Origin: Mesorhabditis belari
Taxonomy: Eukaryota; Nematoda; Chromadorea; Rhabditida; Rhabditidae
NCBI GenBank assembly: GCA_958450365.1
Contig: CAUEEP010000608.1
Coordinates: 124,001 to 188,000 of the forward strand
Reading direction: 5' to 3'
DNA: 64,000 nt
Of this stretch, positions 11,690-23,137 are shown one piece after another (the stretch's first letter is position 1; each line of letters begins with the position of its first letter). Made by a program: the position numbers and the translations under genes. The notes under the pieces are model-generated. The model searched no databases and was not told the DNA's origin. It saw only the letters and a list, made by a program, of their open reading frames with translations.

Positions 11690-12430
11690 GATCAGTCGGC
11701 TAGTACCATCAAGGTTGCGCTGAATGGAATTGCCATTTACCAGGGTCTTCACTTTGTGCAAGTCTGGTATCAAAATGTAGCCCATCAATTGGGCTACATA
11801 ATGGAATAAATAGCTTTTAGAAAAACACTTGTTTAGTACAAGAAATATGGCGGTAAAGTGAGAGCACCCACTCTCACTTTCCGATGCTTGCAGTTAGATA
11901 CTTTGCGGTTAGATAAAATTTGCCTTAGTCGCTTTGTGCAAGTCTGGTATCAAAATGTAGCCCTTCAATTGGGCTACACAATGATATAAAAGCATTCTGT
12001 ATTCGTCTTGTCGGACTTGGCTTGGCTTACAAGATAGTTCGACTGTCTCTGCCCACGGTCAAATATTCACCAAATTTGCGCTGAATGGAATTGTCATTTA
12101 CCAGGGTCTTCACTTTGTGTGAGTCTGGTATCAAAATGTAGCCCATCAATTGGGCTACATAATGGTATAAATAACTTTTAGAAAAACTCGTGTTTAGTAC
12201 AAGAAATATGGCCGCAAAGTGAGAGCATCAACTCCACTTTGTGGTGCTTGCAGTTAGATACTTTGCGGTTAGATAAAATTTGCCTTAATCGCTTTGTGCA
12301 AGTTTTGTATCAAAATGTAGCCCTTGAATTGGGCTACACAATGATATAAAAGCATTCTGTATTCGTCTTGTCGGACTTGGCTTGGCTTACAAGCTAGTTC
12401 TGCCCACGATCAAATATTCACCAAAATTTG
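11690..12430. repeat. 180-bp satellite with conserved hairpins, block 1
   Basis: Four monomers. A near-perfect dyad, tgtagccc-(a/t)(t/g)c-aattgggctaca, begins at 11776, 11956, 12137 and 12316, so the period is 179-181 bp. Alternate monomers also hold a second dyad (aaagtgagag..ctctcacttt). No coding potential. Confidence 0.85.
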
Positions 12431-13274
12431 TTTACGATTAGCAATCACTTACAAGAAAAAGTTAACTGCTTACATGGATAACTTTTTTTTTGCGTATCCA
12501 ATTTTTTTGCCCTGGTAGAAGCCACTTCTTAATCTATGTCCATATTCATCTAATCGTCTCAAATCGCGTTTCTATAACAACAAGATGACACTACAAACGC
12601 ATTTTAGGCTCATCCTAACTTGAGTCTCTTCAAATGATCATCATGAGATGTAATCCAAAAACATTTTCCTGAAAATCATTCTTTTGAAAAGGATTGGAGA
12701 GAAATGAAAGAAAGAAAGAAAGAAAAAAAAAAGAAAGAAAGAAAGAAAGGAAGGAAAATGAGAATAACCAAGCACTTATAGTTTAGAAAAAATCTTTCTT
12801 GGCTGATTTTAAACCGGAAATGTGTAGAGATGTTGAATTTATTTGAATCTTGACTCTCTTGAAAATTTTCTAGATTTTAAGGAGATTTTATCTTGATGTT
12901 GAAGTCAGATTGTTGAGCAGGATTGTTGCAAAATCACTTTTCCCAGATCTAGCAAGGAAAAATCAAGGCTAGGCTTGTTTTAAAAATGGATCTGTATCTG
13001 GCTTGCTACTTTGGCTCTGTTTCTAGCCTTACTTGGCCACCGGCCAATGGCTGGAACATCCCTGGTCAGAGCTAACAATAAGGATAGATGACCCATAATA
13101 AGTACAGATGGTCAATGACCCATAATTTGGCCCATAATGACTCATTTGTGGCCTTATATGAAATCATATGATTAATCTTATATGATTAATTCAAAAATGT
13201 GTTAGATTACTTAAAAAGTTTGTTATAATTTCAATTTTATAACATTTTTACATGTATAATCGAATTTTTAGCTC
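12431..13274. other. Spacer between satellite blocks
   Basis: Holds a gaaa/ggaa microsatellite (about 12700-12755) and a ggcc-rich stretch near 13030. The end (13219-13275) repeats the lead-in of block 1. No gene seen. Confidence 0.55.
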
Positions 13275-13840
13275 AATCGGTCGGCTAGTACCATCAAGGT
13301 TGCGCTGAATGGAATTGTCATTTACCAGGGTCTTCACTTTGTGTGAGTCTGGTATCAAAATGTAGCCCTTCAATTGGGCTACATAATGGTATAAATAACT
13401 TTTAGAAAAACTCGTGTTTAGTACAAGAAATATGGCCGCAAAGTGAGAGCATCAACTCCACTTTGTGGTGCTTGCAGTTAGATACTTTGCGGTTAGATAA
13501 AATTTGCCTTAATCGCTTTGTGCAAGACTGGTATCAAAATGTAGCCCTTCAATTGGGCTACACGATGGTATAAATAACTTTTAGAAAAACTCTTGTTTAG
13601 TACAAGAAATATGACCGCAAAGTGAGAGCACCAACTCTCACTTTGCGGTGCTTGCAGTTAGATACTTTGCGGTTAGATAAAATTTGCCTTAATCGCTTTG
13701 TGCGAGTCTAATATCAAAATGTAGCCCTTCAATTGGGCTACATACTGGTTTAAATAACTTTTAGAAAAACTCTTGTTTAGTACAAGAAATATGGCCGCAA
13801 AGTGAGAGCTCCAACACTCACTTTGCGTTGCTGAAATAGG
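13275..13840. repeat. 180-bp satellite with conserved hairpins, block 2
   Basis: Three monomers; dyads begin at 13361, 13540 and 13720. Sequence matches block 1, with the same second dyad around aaagtgagagc. Confidence 0.85.
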
Positions 13841-15255
13841 GTGCTGCTTAACATAAATTGTTTGAAATAGGTTATTCTGAAAAGCTAAAGCTTTAGATAA
13901 AGTTTGTCTTAATCGCAAATTTTCTTTGTTTCAAGTAATTTATTTTAGATTTTCAATGAAACTTATTCATTAACCCATTAAAAACTTGTCTAAAGCCATT
14001 CAAAAAGTAACGAAATCCTTACAGCTAAAGAAATCTCTTATTTTTTACCTTTTTCCTACTATCCGGTTATAACCCCCTAAATATTTGGATTTTAAAAACT
14101 AAAAAAAGAGCCATGCATTAATCTGGTTAAATTCTAGTAAATGTACATAAATCCTGTACTATTTTCACTTTTTAACGGAAGTTGACGATCGGACGAAAGA
14201 AAAGTTGCTTGAGAAAATCTAAGCCTTCGTCAAACCCGACTCAATAATAAAATGCAAATTTTTGGGCGGATATAACCAGATTGTACTCCTTTTTCTACGA
14301 ACTTGCAAACTGCAAACGTGCAAAATTTTTCTACGAACTTTTTTGTCAACCTAATTTCAAGTATTGCATATCAAAAAGGGCTCGGGGCTCGGGGGAAGCT
14401 TGGGTAATTAAACCGAGATGTGGGCCTTTGTCGCTCTATGTGGAAAGGCCGTACATCAAAGCAAAAATATGGTACATCAAAGCAGGTTATTTCGTTAAAT
14501 AACAAATCACTTCTATTATAGAAACAATTTTTCGGTTATTAGTGGGTTCTAAATTTGGAGACTTGAGTAGATGAGCCGGGTTTCCTGTGGATTCGTTTGT
14601 GCATTCCCTCCCCTTCCCAAAGTTTTCAAAACGATTTTGCGAGGTCTTGGGATCGGGGGAAACTTGGGTAATTAAACCGAGATGGGGGTCTTTGTCGCTC
14701 TATGTGGAAAGGCCGTGTGCCAGATGCCGTTTTTACCTACGAAACTCACCAAAGGCACGCCCAGCTTTTCCTGTGTGCCTCCCTTTCTGTCGACTGTGTT
14801 TTTCTTGATTCTAAAAGTTGCTTTTAGAAAAAAGCTATAGTTTTCTCGTTGAGCCTACAGTAACCTCTTTACAATAGTCTTTCAAGAAAAGCTTTTGTAA
14901 ACTTAAGCTTAAGAAAAGCTCTAGCCACAATTTTCCAATCAAATATTGACTCACCTGAATTCTTTACCTAAATGTTTTCAATTTTTCTCTTTCTTGTAGC
15001 TTTTCTGTGGCTTTTCTGTGGCTTTTTTGTAGCTTTTCTGTAGCTTTCCTGTAGCTTTTCTGTAGCTTTTCTTATCCTTCCGTTATCTATATTTTATCTC
15101 CTCTTATCGGAAAGAAAAGAATCGGTATTTCTGCATCCAGAAAACTGGTTCTTATTACAGTTTCCTAATGATCTTTCACTCTTTGAAATATTTAGAACTA
15201 GTGGCTGCTGTATTCTATCTTCAGAAATCTTCTAAATCCAAATTTTAAGCCTAGA
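13841..15255. repeat. Spacer with a duplicated ~90-bp block
   Basis: Two copies (about 14385-14455 and 14645-14720) share aacttgggtaattaaaccga and ctctatgtggaaaggccgt. A degenerate (agcttttctgtg)n array lies at 14995-15065. No gene supported. Confidence 0.55.
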
Positions 15256-18200
15256 ATGGCAGAAATAGCAGTCAATCCTTCAGAAATGGCAGACGAAACC
15301 AGTCAGGCAAAAGATTCAACTTCTACTTCAAAACATGCTAAGAAATGTTTGATCTGTGGTGCCACTCCAGCTTACAATGTTTACGGATCGGTGGCATGCG
15401 GGTGAGTGACAGTTACTCTTTGGAATGTATTTTTTGCTTGAACAGTGTAAAGATAGCCTTTCTAGTGCACCCAATTCCTCAATTATCTCGCTCAAATCGT
15501 TAATGCGAGAAAAACGAAGAAATAGGGTGTTCAATAATTATCCAAACTCGGTATTTTAAGTAACTCAGTACTCAGATGTACAATCATTTTACCCTTTGTT
15601 TTAATCGAAAATTTAAATCTTTTTCTACGATTGATTCTTAGGTTTAACAAAAAAAAAACGCTTTTCTGTCTTTTTATAGAAGATAAAAGAAGTGAGATGA
15701 TTGCACATTTGACAAGGGAACATTCAGAACTGACTGTCACATTTCGACAAGAAACTTTGGCACAAAGTTAAATCGATTACGAGGATTCCAAATCTGGTGT
15801 TCAATAATTACGCGGACTTGGTATTTGAAGTGTAACTCAGTATTTACAAGGGAACGTTCAGAACTGACCGTGACATTTCGACACGAAACGTTGACACAAA
15901 GATAAATCGATTACGAGGATTCCAAATCTGTAATCGATTTTTGTTGACGCGCTTTGGTGTTCGAGATATAAGCGTGCAAAGTTTTAACAAATTTCTTCAA
16001 ACTGTCACGACTAAGGGCACCACGACTAAGGGAATGAAGAGCAAGAGAGAAAGGAAAAAGATCAAGAAAGGATGTAAGTTGCAACGATTTTCGACCTTTT
16101 CTAATAGCGGCAAGCCCAGGGGATTATCAGCGGGCCCATTTCTCGTAAATGTTTGAGAAATATTTGTGTCAATGGTTTAAACGTTTAAACACGTTTGTTT
16201 AAACGTAACAAACGTTTAAACGCCTAAATGCATGGGATAAATGTGTGAAAAACTTTAGAATTAGTAGGCCGTGAATAATCTGAAGCGGTGGTCTGGTCGG
16301 TAGTGCGTTAGTCTACAAAACCTACGACGTTTTTGCTCGCGGGTTCAATTCCCCCACCAGCCCTTATTTTTACTTTTTTTTTTTACAATTTATTCTCGCT
16401 TCACTTTTATTCATTTATTTCTTCTACAATTTTTCTGTTTTTGCGTTTTACATAGAAAACGAGACAAAAAAAGCTAAAAAGTGATTTTTTTAGCTTTTTT
16501 AGGATCTCCAAAATAATATTTTCTAAAAGATTTACAAAAAGAGGATTATATCAGAGGTCTTGAAGTTCATATTTCCGCACCTTTCCTCAAAAAGACATTG
16601 AAATTATATGCCGTAAAGCTTCTTTCGTCTCTAGTCGTAGTCTAAAAGCTTACAAGGGAAGGTCAACTGGCTGAGCCGGTCAATTGCCAATTACTTTGCC
16701 GTGTTACTCCAGAAAGTTGTGGCTAATACATTAAAGTCAGTTCCAAAAAGCTAAAAGCTAAGCTCCGGCTTTGACTAACAAGGGAAGGTCAACTGGCTGA
16801 GCCGACCAAATACTATGCAACCTATACCCTCCGACGCAGAATTTTATGCTGATTTCGAATATGTATTCCGTTTTTGCTAAATGCCAATCTGCCAGGAGTT
16901 ATAAGGGCCTAATGTTTGGTTAGGACTCTGGAAATGTGGCCATTTGGGTCTTAGGGGCCTTCTTGCGGTCAGTGCAGCCGTGGCCTAGTGGTAGGACGTT
17001 TGTTTCCCGAGGGAGACCTGACAAGGTCGATTCCTACTCTGGATTTTTCTTTTGCTTTTTTTCATTTTATAGGTGACAGCGTGGTGCCCAAGGTGACAGT
17101 TTGAAGAAATTTGTTAAAACTTTGCACGCTTATATCTTGAACAACAACAAAAATCGATTACAAAACAAAAAAACAAACAAACAAAGCGTCAACAAAAATC
17201 GATTACAGATTTGGAATCCTCGTAATCGATTTATCTTTGTGTCAACGTTTCGTGTCGAAATGTCACGATCAGTTCTAGACGTTCCCTTGTAAATACTGAG
17301 TTACACTTCAAATACCAAGGCTGCGTAGTTGTTGAGCACCAGATTTGGAATCCTCGTAATCGATTTACCTTTGTGATTTACGATTTACATTGGTGATTTA
17401 CGATTTACCATATAGTCCTTCAGATAACCTGTGTTCTCAATTTGTTTTGAGTTTTTTTGAGCACAAAGGTAAATCGATTACGAGGATTCCAAATCTGGTG
17501 CTCAACAACTACGCAGCCTTGGTATTTGAAGTGTAACTCAGTATTTACAAGGGAACGTCTAGAACTGATCGTGAGCACTTTATCTATTAGTATATTGATT
17601 TTAGAAAAGTTTCAAATGCGTTGTTGAAATCATTGTTCTTTAGAAGTTGCAAGAATTTTTTCATGCGAGTTGCCACATCGGATCGAGAGTTGCCTCCATG
17701 TCAGAGTTCAGGGCAATGCGTGGAGGAGAATTTTCTCGCAAAAGGTTAAGCATAAATGTTTTAGTGTCTAATAAAGCTCTAACTTTAAACTAACTCAGGA
17801 ATGGGCAAGTGTATCGCGTGTCGTTACCAGAAATGTCTTGATGTCGGCATGGTGCCCGAAGGTATGAAGTTGAACAATAAAACTTTAAATCTTCAAAAGT
17901 TTATCTTTTGACTGGTTTAAAATCTTAACTTTGGCTTGGATTGTTAAAAAAACTAAGTAAATTTAAGGGAATTGAGCGAAAATCATTGGCCTACAGCCTT
18001 TGTCCTAGCCTACAATAGTTTTGGATTTGATCGGGGACAAGTTGACTAAGCCAGAACTATTCTGACTGACTGACTAAGTATTGCCGGATTTGTATATTCT
18101 TTCTTACCCCCTTAAAAAGACTGATCCACAAATTGGTTAGTGGATTAGTCTGGTACAGCCGGAAGGAATAGTTCTCATAGCCGGAAGGACATAGAAACAT

Positions 18201-21200
18201 GTACCCTTTGAGAGCCAAAGGTTTAACTTTTCTTTTCTTTATTCCATTCGCGTGACAGTAGCTGGTGAGAGTAGCTGGTGACAGTAGCTGGTGACAGTAG
18301 CTGGTGACAGTAGCTGGTGATCGTAGCTGGTGACAGTAGCTGGTGATCGTAGCTGGTGATCGTAGCTGGTGACAGTAGCTGGTGATCGTAGCTGGTGATC
18401 GTAGCTGGTGATCGTAGCTGGTGACAGTAGCTGGTGACAGTAGCTGGTGATCGTAGCTGGTGATCGTAGCTGGTGATCGTAGCTGGTGATCGTAGCTGGT
18501 GACAGTAGCTGGTGACAGTAGCTGGCACTTGATCTGTCCTTTCTGAAACCACAACAAATAACTTTTCCAGCAGTTCAGCGAGTTGTGTTAAAACTGAGCA
18601 TATTGGGTAGGAATGAATGACAACTGCTGAACTTTGAATCAGCATTTCCATCTACTTTGCTCATTGTGCCCTAAAGTATGTAGGCATTTAAATGCAATGT
18701 AAAAGAGATTACTGATCAAAAAAGTAATTTTCAAGTGTTTTTTGAGGAAAAACACAAGGAAAACACAAGGAAAAGAAAGCGAATCAAGAAAAAGACAAAA
18801 AAAAGAAGGATCCGAAGAACGGACCCCGAGATTCTGATGCACTTACACACTATCCATAGCGCTACCGTCGCAGACTGATTGGCCCGCACGAATGCCTTAA
18901 GTAGGCTAGCTTACTGTTTGGCAAAATTGGCCGAAACTTTGAAGGCTTAGATCTCGAAAGTGGCTTATGATAAGTAGGATTTGTAAACAGTTTTGGGAGG
19001 CGCTTAACCATCAGATCACTGATGTTCTCGGAATCAGATGACTCCTGAATGTTCTCCGAATTAGATCACTCCTGAAACATAACTTAGGGGTTCGCTGGTA
19101 AGCTAGAACCATCCTGGTTGACCAATTTTATCTAAAAACTATAAAAGTATCAAAATTTCTTCTCATTTTAGTCACCGGCCGTCGCCAAGGCTGCACAATT
19201 CGCGAGAAAAGAGCTCAAATCGGAACAAGAAGAAGAGGAAGACCGAAAAATGGAGAAAAAGAAGATGATGAGTTTGTGCTTGTTGATTCGGTGTGTGAAA
19301 TGAAAAAATGATTATTGTAGAAGGATTTGATTCAATTGTCTTTTATTCTTTTATTTATTATTCGCTTTTTTGTTTGCCTTGTTGCCTTATTTATTATTCA
19401 GGCCCGTAGCCAAAAGGGATCTATCATTTTAAAAATTTTATCTCCTCTCTTGAAATCAAAACAGTTATCCAGTAAGCAGGCTATCCAGTAAGCAGTTTCT
19501 TACTGGATAGCCCTTTCTTTAACTTTGCTTTGCTTTGCTTTGCTCATTTTTCGTTTTCTTCATTTGACAATCGGAAACTTTCAAAGTTTATTAACAAAAA
19601 TTCATTGATTCGATACAATGAAACTATTCAACGGTTCTTATGACTTATAAAAACAAGAAACACAATAGTACAGCAGTTATCACATTCAGTTTTCACTTTC
19701 TTTAACAATTTTCTTGCCTTTACCACCTCTGAGCTTGGAAATTTCTTCGTAAAATCCCACAAATCTCACGATCTCACGATCATCGACTGCTCCAAGTACT
19801 CCAAGTAGGGCTCTTTAAAGCTTTAAACTCTTTAGAACATCAACAACAAACTCTAACATTTCAAGAACTTTTTCATTTTAATAATTTTGATTTTGAAACC
19901 AGTGATCGATAGCTTTTTGCTAGAATTGTTTGATAGAATTGTACCGATTGTAAAAAATCCAAGAGTTTATTAATGAAGTTGCCATTTTATCCTAATTGAT
20001 GCCAAACTGTTACCGTATTTTCTCTAATAGTAGTGCACCACGCCGTGCCGAGTTGATGACTATTTTACGGTTTCCAAGCTTTTGCAGAAGCTGAACACTC
20101 AAATCCCCCACAAGATCTCATCGTCAGCTACATTTTCCGATCGCACATCAATAGGTTCTGATAAGCGGTTCTCGAGATTTCGAGGAATTTAGGCGACGCT
20201 CAGGGTGCACTACTATTAGAGAGAATACGGGATATATGGGTTCTTTTTTCCTCCTACATTTAGGGCTTAAGGATTTTGCTTGTGTATTGTTTGTGCTATT
20301 CGATATTGGCTTTGATTAGAAAATCAGGTTTCTTTTAGATTAAATGATACAAAAATTGTACTAATTCTAGCTATAGAACCGAGAATCTTATCTGAACTCA
20401 AGATTTTGACAGATTTTCCTTTCGATTTCCGTATTTTCTCTAATAGTAGTGCACCCCGCCGAGCCGAGTTGGTGACTATTAGGTTGATGCAAAAGTCTTT
20501 TTCATTTTTTTCGTACTTCCGTTAAAAAGTAACCAATGCACCAATTGAACAACGGTTTATTGCATTCGAAAGGCCAATTATTTTTCTGCAAAATGACATT
20601 AAAACGAGTTTAAAATGTCTTATGTCTAGATTTTTTTGAGAGCCTGAAGTCGGGTAGTCAAAAAAGGCGACGGCTCGATGATGCATTTTAGACGCTTTAG
20701 CTAAGGAAACCAATCTTGATGTTAATAAATAAAAGATAGAGCACAAAAAGTTCGATATTTTTTTCAGATTTTCAGAGAAATTGATTCAGCCAATTTCTTT
20801 ATAGAGGTTTTTATAGATTTTTATGAAAAACCCGTTTTCACTCTCGAATTTGCTTGAAAGTGAACCCAAATTGACTTAAAAAGATGGGAAATTCAACAAT
20901 AAACACTTTTCATTTAGAGCAAACCATAGGTTAATTGATGACTTTGTTATTTTTCAAAAGAAGTACGAAAAAAATGAAAAAGACTTTTGCATCAACCTAA
21001 TATTTTACGGGTTCCAGGCTTTTGCAGAAGCTCAACACTCAAATCCCCCACAAGATCCGATCGTCAGCTACATTTTTCGACCCCACATCGATAGGTTCTG
21101 ATAAGCGGTTTTCGAGATTTCGAGCAATTTAGGCAACGATCCAGGTGCTCTACTAGCAGAGGAAATACAGTAATCCCTCCTCTCAAAAACCCTTTTCAAT

Positions 21201-22033
21201 TCAACCACTTCACGGGCCGCGTGGCGCAATGGATAACGCGTCTGCCTACGGAGCAGAAGATTGAAGGTTCGAATCCTTCCGTGCTCGAAAGCCTTTTGCA
21301 ATTCTAATTTTAATTTTTCTTTGGAATCCGTATAGGGGAAGAAGCACTGAGCGATTGAGCTTTCCCCTCTTCTTGCGTCACCATGCCCAAATTCCACGGA
21401 TCAATTTTTGGCCAAACCAAATAATAACCAATACAATACAAAATAACCAATACAACCAAATAAGCAATAAGCAAGTCTAGTTAGCATTCAAAAAACAAAA
21501 ACAGCCGCTTAAACAAATAATTGCTCAAGGCAAACTTGAATCAACTCTTATATTCCAGTTCTTTTTTACATGATGAAGTGACGAGCTCTGTTTCGCTCAA
21601 TTTCTCTTACTATCTGAGCCTCAATGATCCTTCAGATGTTGAACAATCCGTTGCTCATTTGCCCAAGGACTCCCGTGAGTTCGAAGTAGGCAGTAATTGA
21701 GGATTTTTTTTTGGACTTGTATTAAAAACTTATTTAGATTTTAAGTTTTAGCAAGAATTGCATGTAGATTGAAAAGAAAGTTCTTTATGATGGCCTTTTT
21801 GCAACTCGGAATACAATAAATTAAAGGATTCATATTTTAAGACGGAATATTTTAGCTTTCAAGAATTCTTATCCAAAAGAGTTTAAAAATCATTTTCCTG
21901 TATTCAGATCGGTGATCACAATTCCAAAGCCGTCATGCTTTTCTCTAGAAATATCATTTTTATCGCCTTACGGTGCCAAATCGTGGAATTCTGCGATTCT
22001 GGCCAAATTCTGTGATCTCAATCAAGAGAGTCA
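15256..22033 (+). CDS. Nuclear hormone receptor, probably degenerating
   Basis: Second worm-type nuclear receptor. Exons 15256-15401, 17644-17744, 17799-17861 and 19172-19290 join in phase into a complete DNA-binding domain: MAEIAVNPSE N-terminus, CLICGATPAYNVYGSVACG, then SCKNFFMRV, QSSGQCVEENFLAK, CIACRYQKCLDVGMVPE and the basic VTGRRQGCTIREKRAQIG. Start is the first in-frame ATG. Two ligand-domain-like exons follow: 21559-21674 (LHDEVTSSVSLNFSYYLSLN) and 21908-22033 (PKPSCFSLEISF.., ILAKFCDLNQESQ), but their phases do not fit (19290 leaves phase 0, 21559 needs phase 2; 21674 to 21908 meets a stop). No AF-2 exons were found downstream. Exon sizes match the first receptor (63 nt finger exon in both). 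Introns hold a long-TIR transposon, a minisatellite, MITEs and a tRNA. I infer a DNA-binding domain with a broken ligand domain; a missed exon is the alternative. Confidence 0.7.
15528..15780. repeat. Partial end copy of the long-TIR transposon
   Basis: Shares ggtgttcaataattatcc, gtaactcagtac and acaagggaac with the inverted ends of 15798-17346. Looks like a truncated tandem neighbour. Confidence 0.6.
16287..16363 (+). pseudogene. tRNA-like sequence, identity unclear
   Basis: Begins gcggtggtctggtcggtag and ends with a B-box-like gcgggttcaattcccccacc. The T arm folds; the anticodon arm does not. It sits inside the long-TIR element. Confidence 0.4.
16973..17043 (+). pseudogene. tRNA-Gly(CCC)-like relic
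   Basis: gccgtggcctagtggtagga is a good Gly-type D arm and ttcccga would give anticodon CCC, but the anticodon stem and acceptor do not pair. Inside the long-TIR element. Confidence 0.4.
17455..17575. repeat. Third copy of the long-TIR end
   Basis: Repeats aaatcgattacgaggattcc, caacaactacgcagcc and gtgtaactcagtatttac in the orientation of the left end. Lies 110 bp beyond the right end of the main element. Confidence 0.7.
18248..18526. repeat. 13-bp minisatellite with two unit variants
   Basis: About 21 copies of gtgaNNgtagctg in which positions 5-6 are either ca or tc, mixed irregularly. Lies in the third intron of the second nuclear receptor. Open frames across it are artefacts of the period. 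Confidence 0.9.
19686..19812 (-). CDS. Possible terminal exon, unknown gene
   Basis: After an acceptor the minus strand is open for 41 codons (ALLGVLGAVDDREIV.., FVGFYEEISKLRGGKGKK) and ends at a stop. Codon pattern looks protein-coding, but no upstream exon was identified. It lies within an intron of the plus-strand nuclear receptor. Confidence 0.35.
20011..20232. mobile_element. 220-bp MITE, family TACCGTATTTTCTCTAATAG
   Basis: Left end taccgtattttctctaatag, right end ctattagagagaatacgg. The interior has the conserved words cgtcagctacattttccga and aggttctgataagcgg. First of at least seven copies in the window. Confidence 0.85.
20429..21172. mobile_element. 220-bp MITE copy split by a mariner-type MITE
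   Basis: Same family as 20011-20232. The sequence breaks at gacta|ttttacgg, where a 522-bp element (20479-21000) has inserted at a TA. Removing it restores the family consensus. Confidence 0.85.
20479..21000. mobile_element. Mariner-type MITE (TTAGGTTGATGCAAAAG ends), nested
   Basis: 522 bp, terminal repeats ttaggttgatgcaaaag / cttttgcatcaacctaa with TA duplication. The same end sequence closes the mariner C-terminal fragments at 55.4, 55.8 and 56.1 kb. No intact transposase. Confidence 0.88.
21215..21287 (+). tRNA. tRNA-Arg(ACG), one acceptor mismatch
   Basis: D arm tggcgcaatggataacgc, anticodon stem tctgc/gcaga with loop ctacgga (ACG), T-loop ttcgaat. Acceptor ggccgcg/cgtgctc has one C-C mismatch. 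Inverted near-copy at 22111-22183. Confidence 0.75.
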
Positions 22034-22110
22034 GGTTTTTGAAAGAGAAGAACAACGATTTTTGCGAAGGGAACAAAGGGAAATCAAAATTTCGATTTTC
22101 AAAAGGATTT

Positions 22111-22183
22111 CGACCACGGAAGGATTCGAACCTTCAATCTTCTGCTCCGTAGGCAGACGCGTTATCCATTGCGCCACGCGGCC
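22111..22183 (-). tRNA. tRNA-Arg(ACG)
   Basis: 73 nt; acceptor ggccgcg/cgtggtc pairs throughout (two wobbles), anticodon ACG, T stem gaagg/ccttc. It begins 78 bp after the last exon-like stretch of the decaying nuclear receptor. Confidence 0.88.
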
Positions 22184-22299
22184 AGATGGCTCCCTGTCAA
22201 AAGAGTTCATTGACATCCCTCCCCACTGTGATCGCCACCATGATCTGGACCAGGGTTTTTAAAAAAGCCAAAAGTCAAGTCAAAGTCAATGGCTACAAG

Positions 22300-22740
22300 C
22301 TACAAGCTACTTTTTTCACCGAGCTACAAGCGCGTGAAGCCAGCAATAGGTATGCTGGCTATATAAGCATATTCATTCGCTTTGGCATTGCTTCGACGAG
22401 CACATCAATCTGAACTCTTCCGATTCAATTCCAGATTCCTTACAAAAGTCTGATTGTCATCTACCATTATCTTGTGTAATTCTTTTTTATTCATAAAAAG
22501 CGTCTGGAAAAATAATCTATCGCGACAGAGACGTTGTCGAAATCTCAATTTTGCGATGAGAAAACCGATTTGGACGCCTTCTAACCGATGTTTAGCCCAC
22601 TTGAACAAATTTTCGTCAAGAATTTTTGATTCAAATTTGTAGAAAAGTATTTAAGGATCATTATGGTACCACATATGCGGTGGTCCGAACGTTTTTCACC
22701 GAGTTACAAGCGCGTGAAGCCAGCATACCCAGAAAGTAAC
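22300..22740. repeat. Direct repeats of ttcaccgag(c/t)tacaagcgcg
   Basis: Two copies (about 22314 and 22695) share accgag.tacaagcgcgtga and agccagca, spaced about 380 bp, with the complement-like tatgctggct nearby. The segment between them has no recognisable gene. Confidence 0.5.
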
Positions 22741-22836
22741 TTTTTTAACAGAAGAAAAGGCTAATTTTCGTCTGCTGAAATTTAAAACGATGTGGCTGAT
22801 CTCGATAAAAGCAAAATTTTGCAGCACCTGCCAGAT

Positions 22837-22908
22837 GACTCCTTGGCGCAACGGTAGTGCGTTCGACTCCAGATCGAAAGGCTCGGGGTTCAAGTCCCTC
22901 AGGGTTCA
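22837..22908 (+). tRNA. tRNA-Trp(CCA)-like copy
   Basis: gactccttggcgcaacggta, loop ctccaga (CCA), T-loop ttcaagt, 3' end agggttca. A G-to-T change weakens the acceptor stem, so function is uncertain. Confidence 0.65.
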
Positions 22909-23137
22909 AAATGTTTTTTTGGTCATTATAAAGTTTATAAAAGTTTTTGAAAATAATAAAATTATGTATAAAATGGAAGTAAAGCAAATTTCCAGTTATG
23001 ATTTTATCAAGTGGCTCTCCAAGATAGCTGAATGGATTAGAAAAAACAAAAGAAAATTGTGGCTCAAGAAAAACGATAAGAGAACCCAGCTGGAGGCCGA
23101 ACGTGTTGTCGAAAGCGTCAATGCCGAATGTGCCGAA

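Larger units (their letters stand above)
15798..17346. mobile_element. Long-TIR (fold-back, Tc1-like) element
   Basis: About 230-bp inverted ends: 15798-16027 against 17078-17346, sharing tatttgaagtgtaactcag, aatcgattacgaggattcc and gatataagcgtgcaaagttt. The interior has no intact transposase. It carries two tRNA-like relics. It fills the first intron of the second nuclear receptor. Confidence 0.8.

Noticed and set aside
18057..18651. Minus frames of 142-166 codons rich in SPAT/TSYDHQL repeats
   Set aside because: Translation of the 13-bp minisatellite; three-frame openness is a product of the unit, and the region is an intron.
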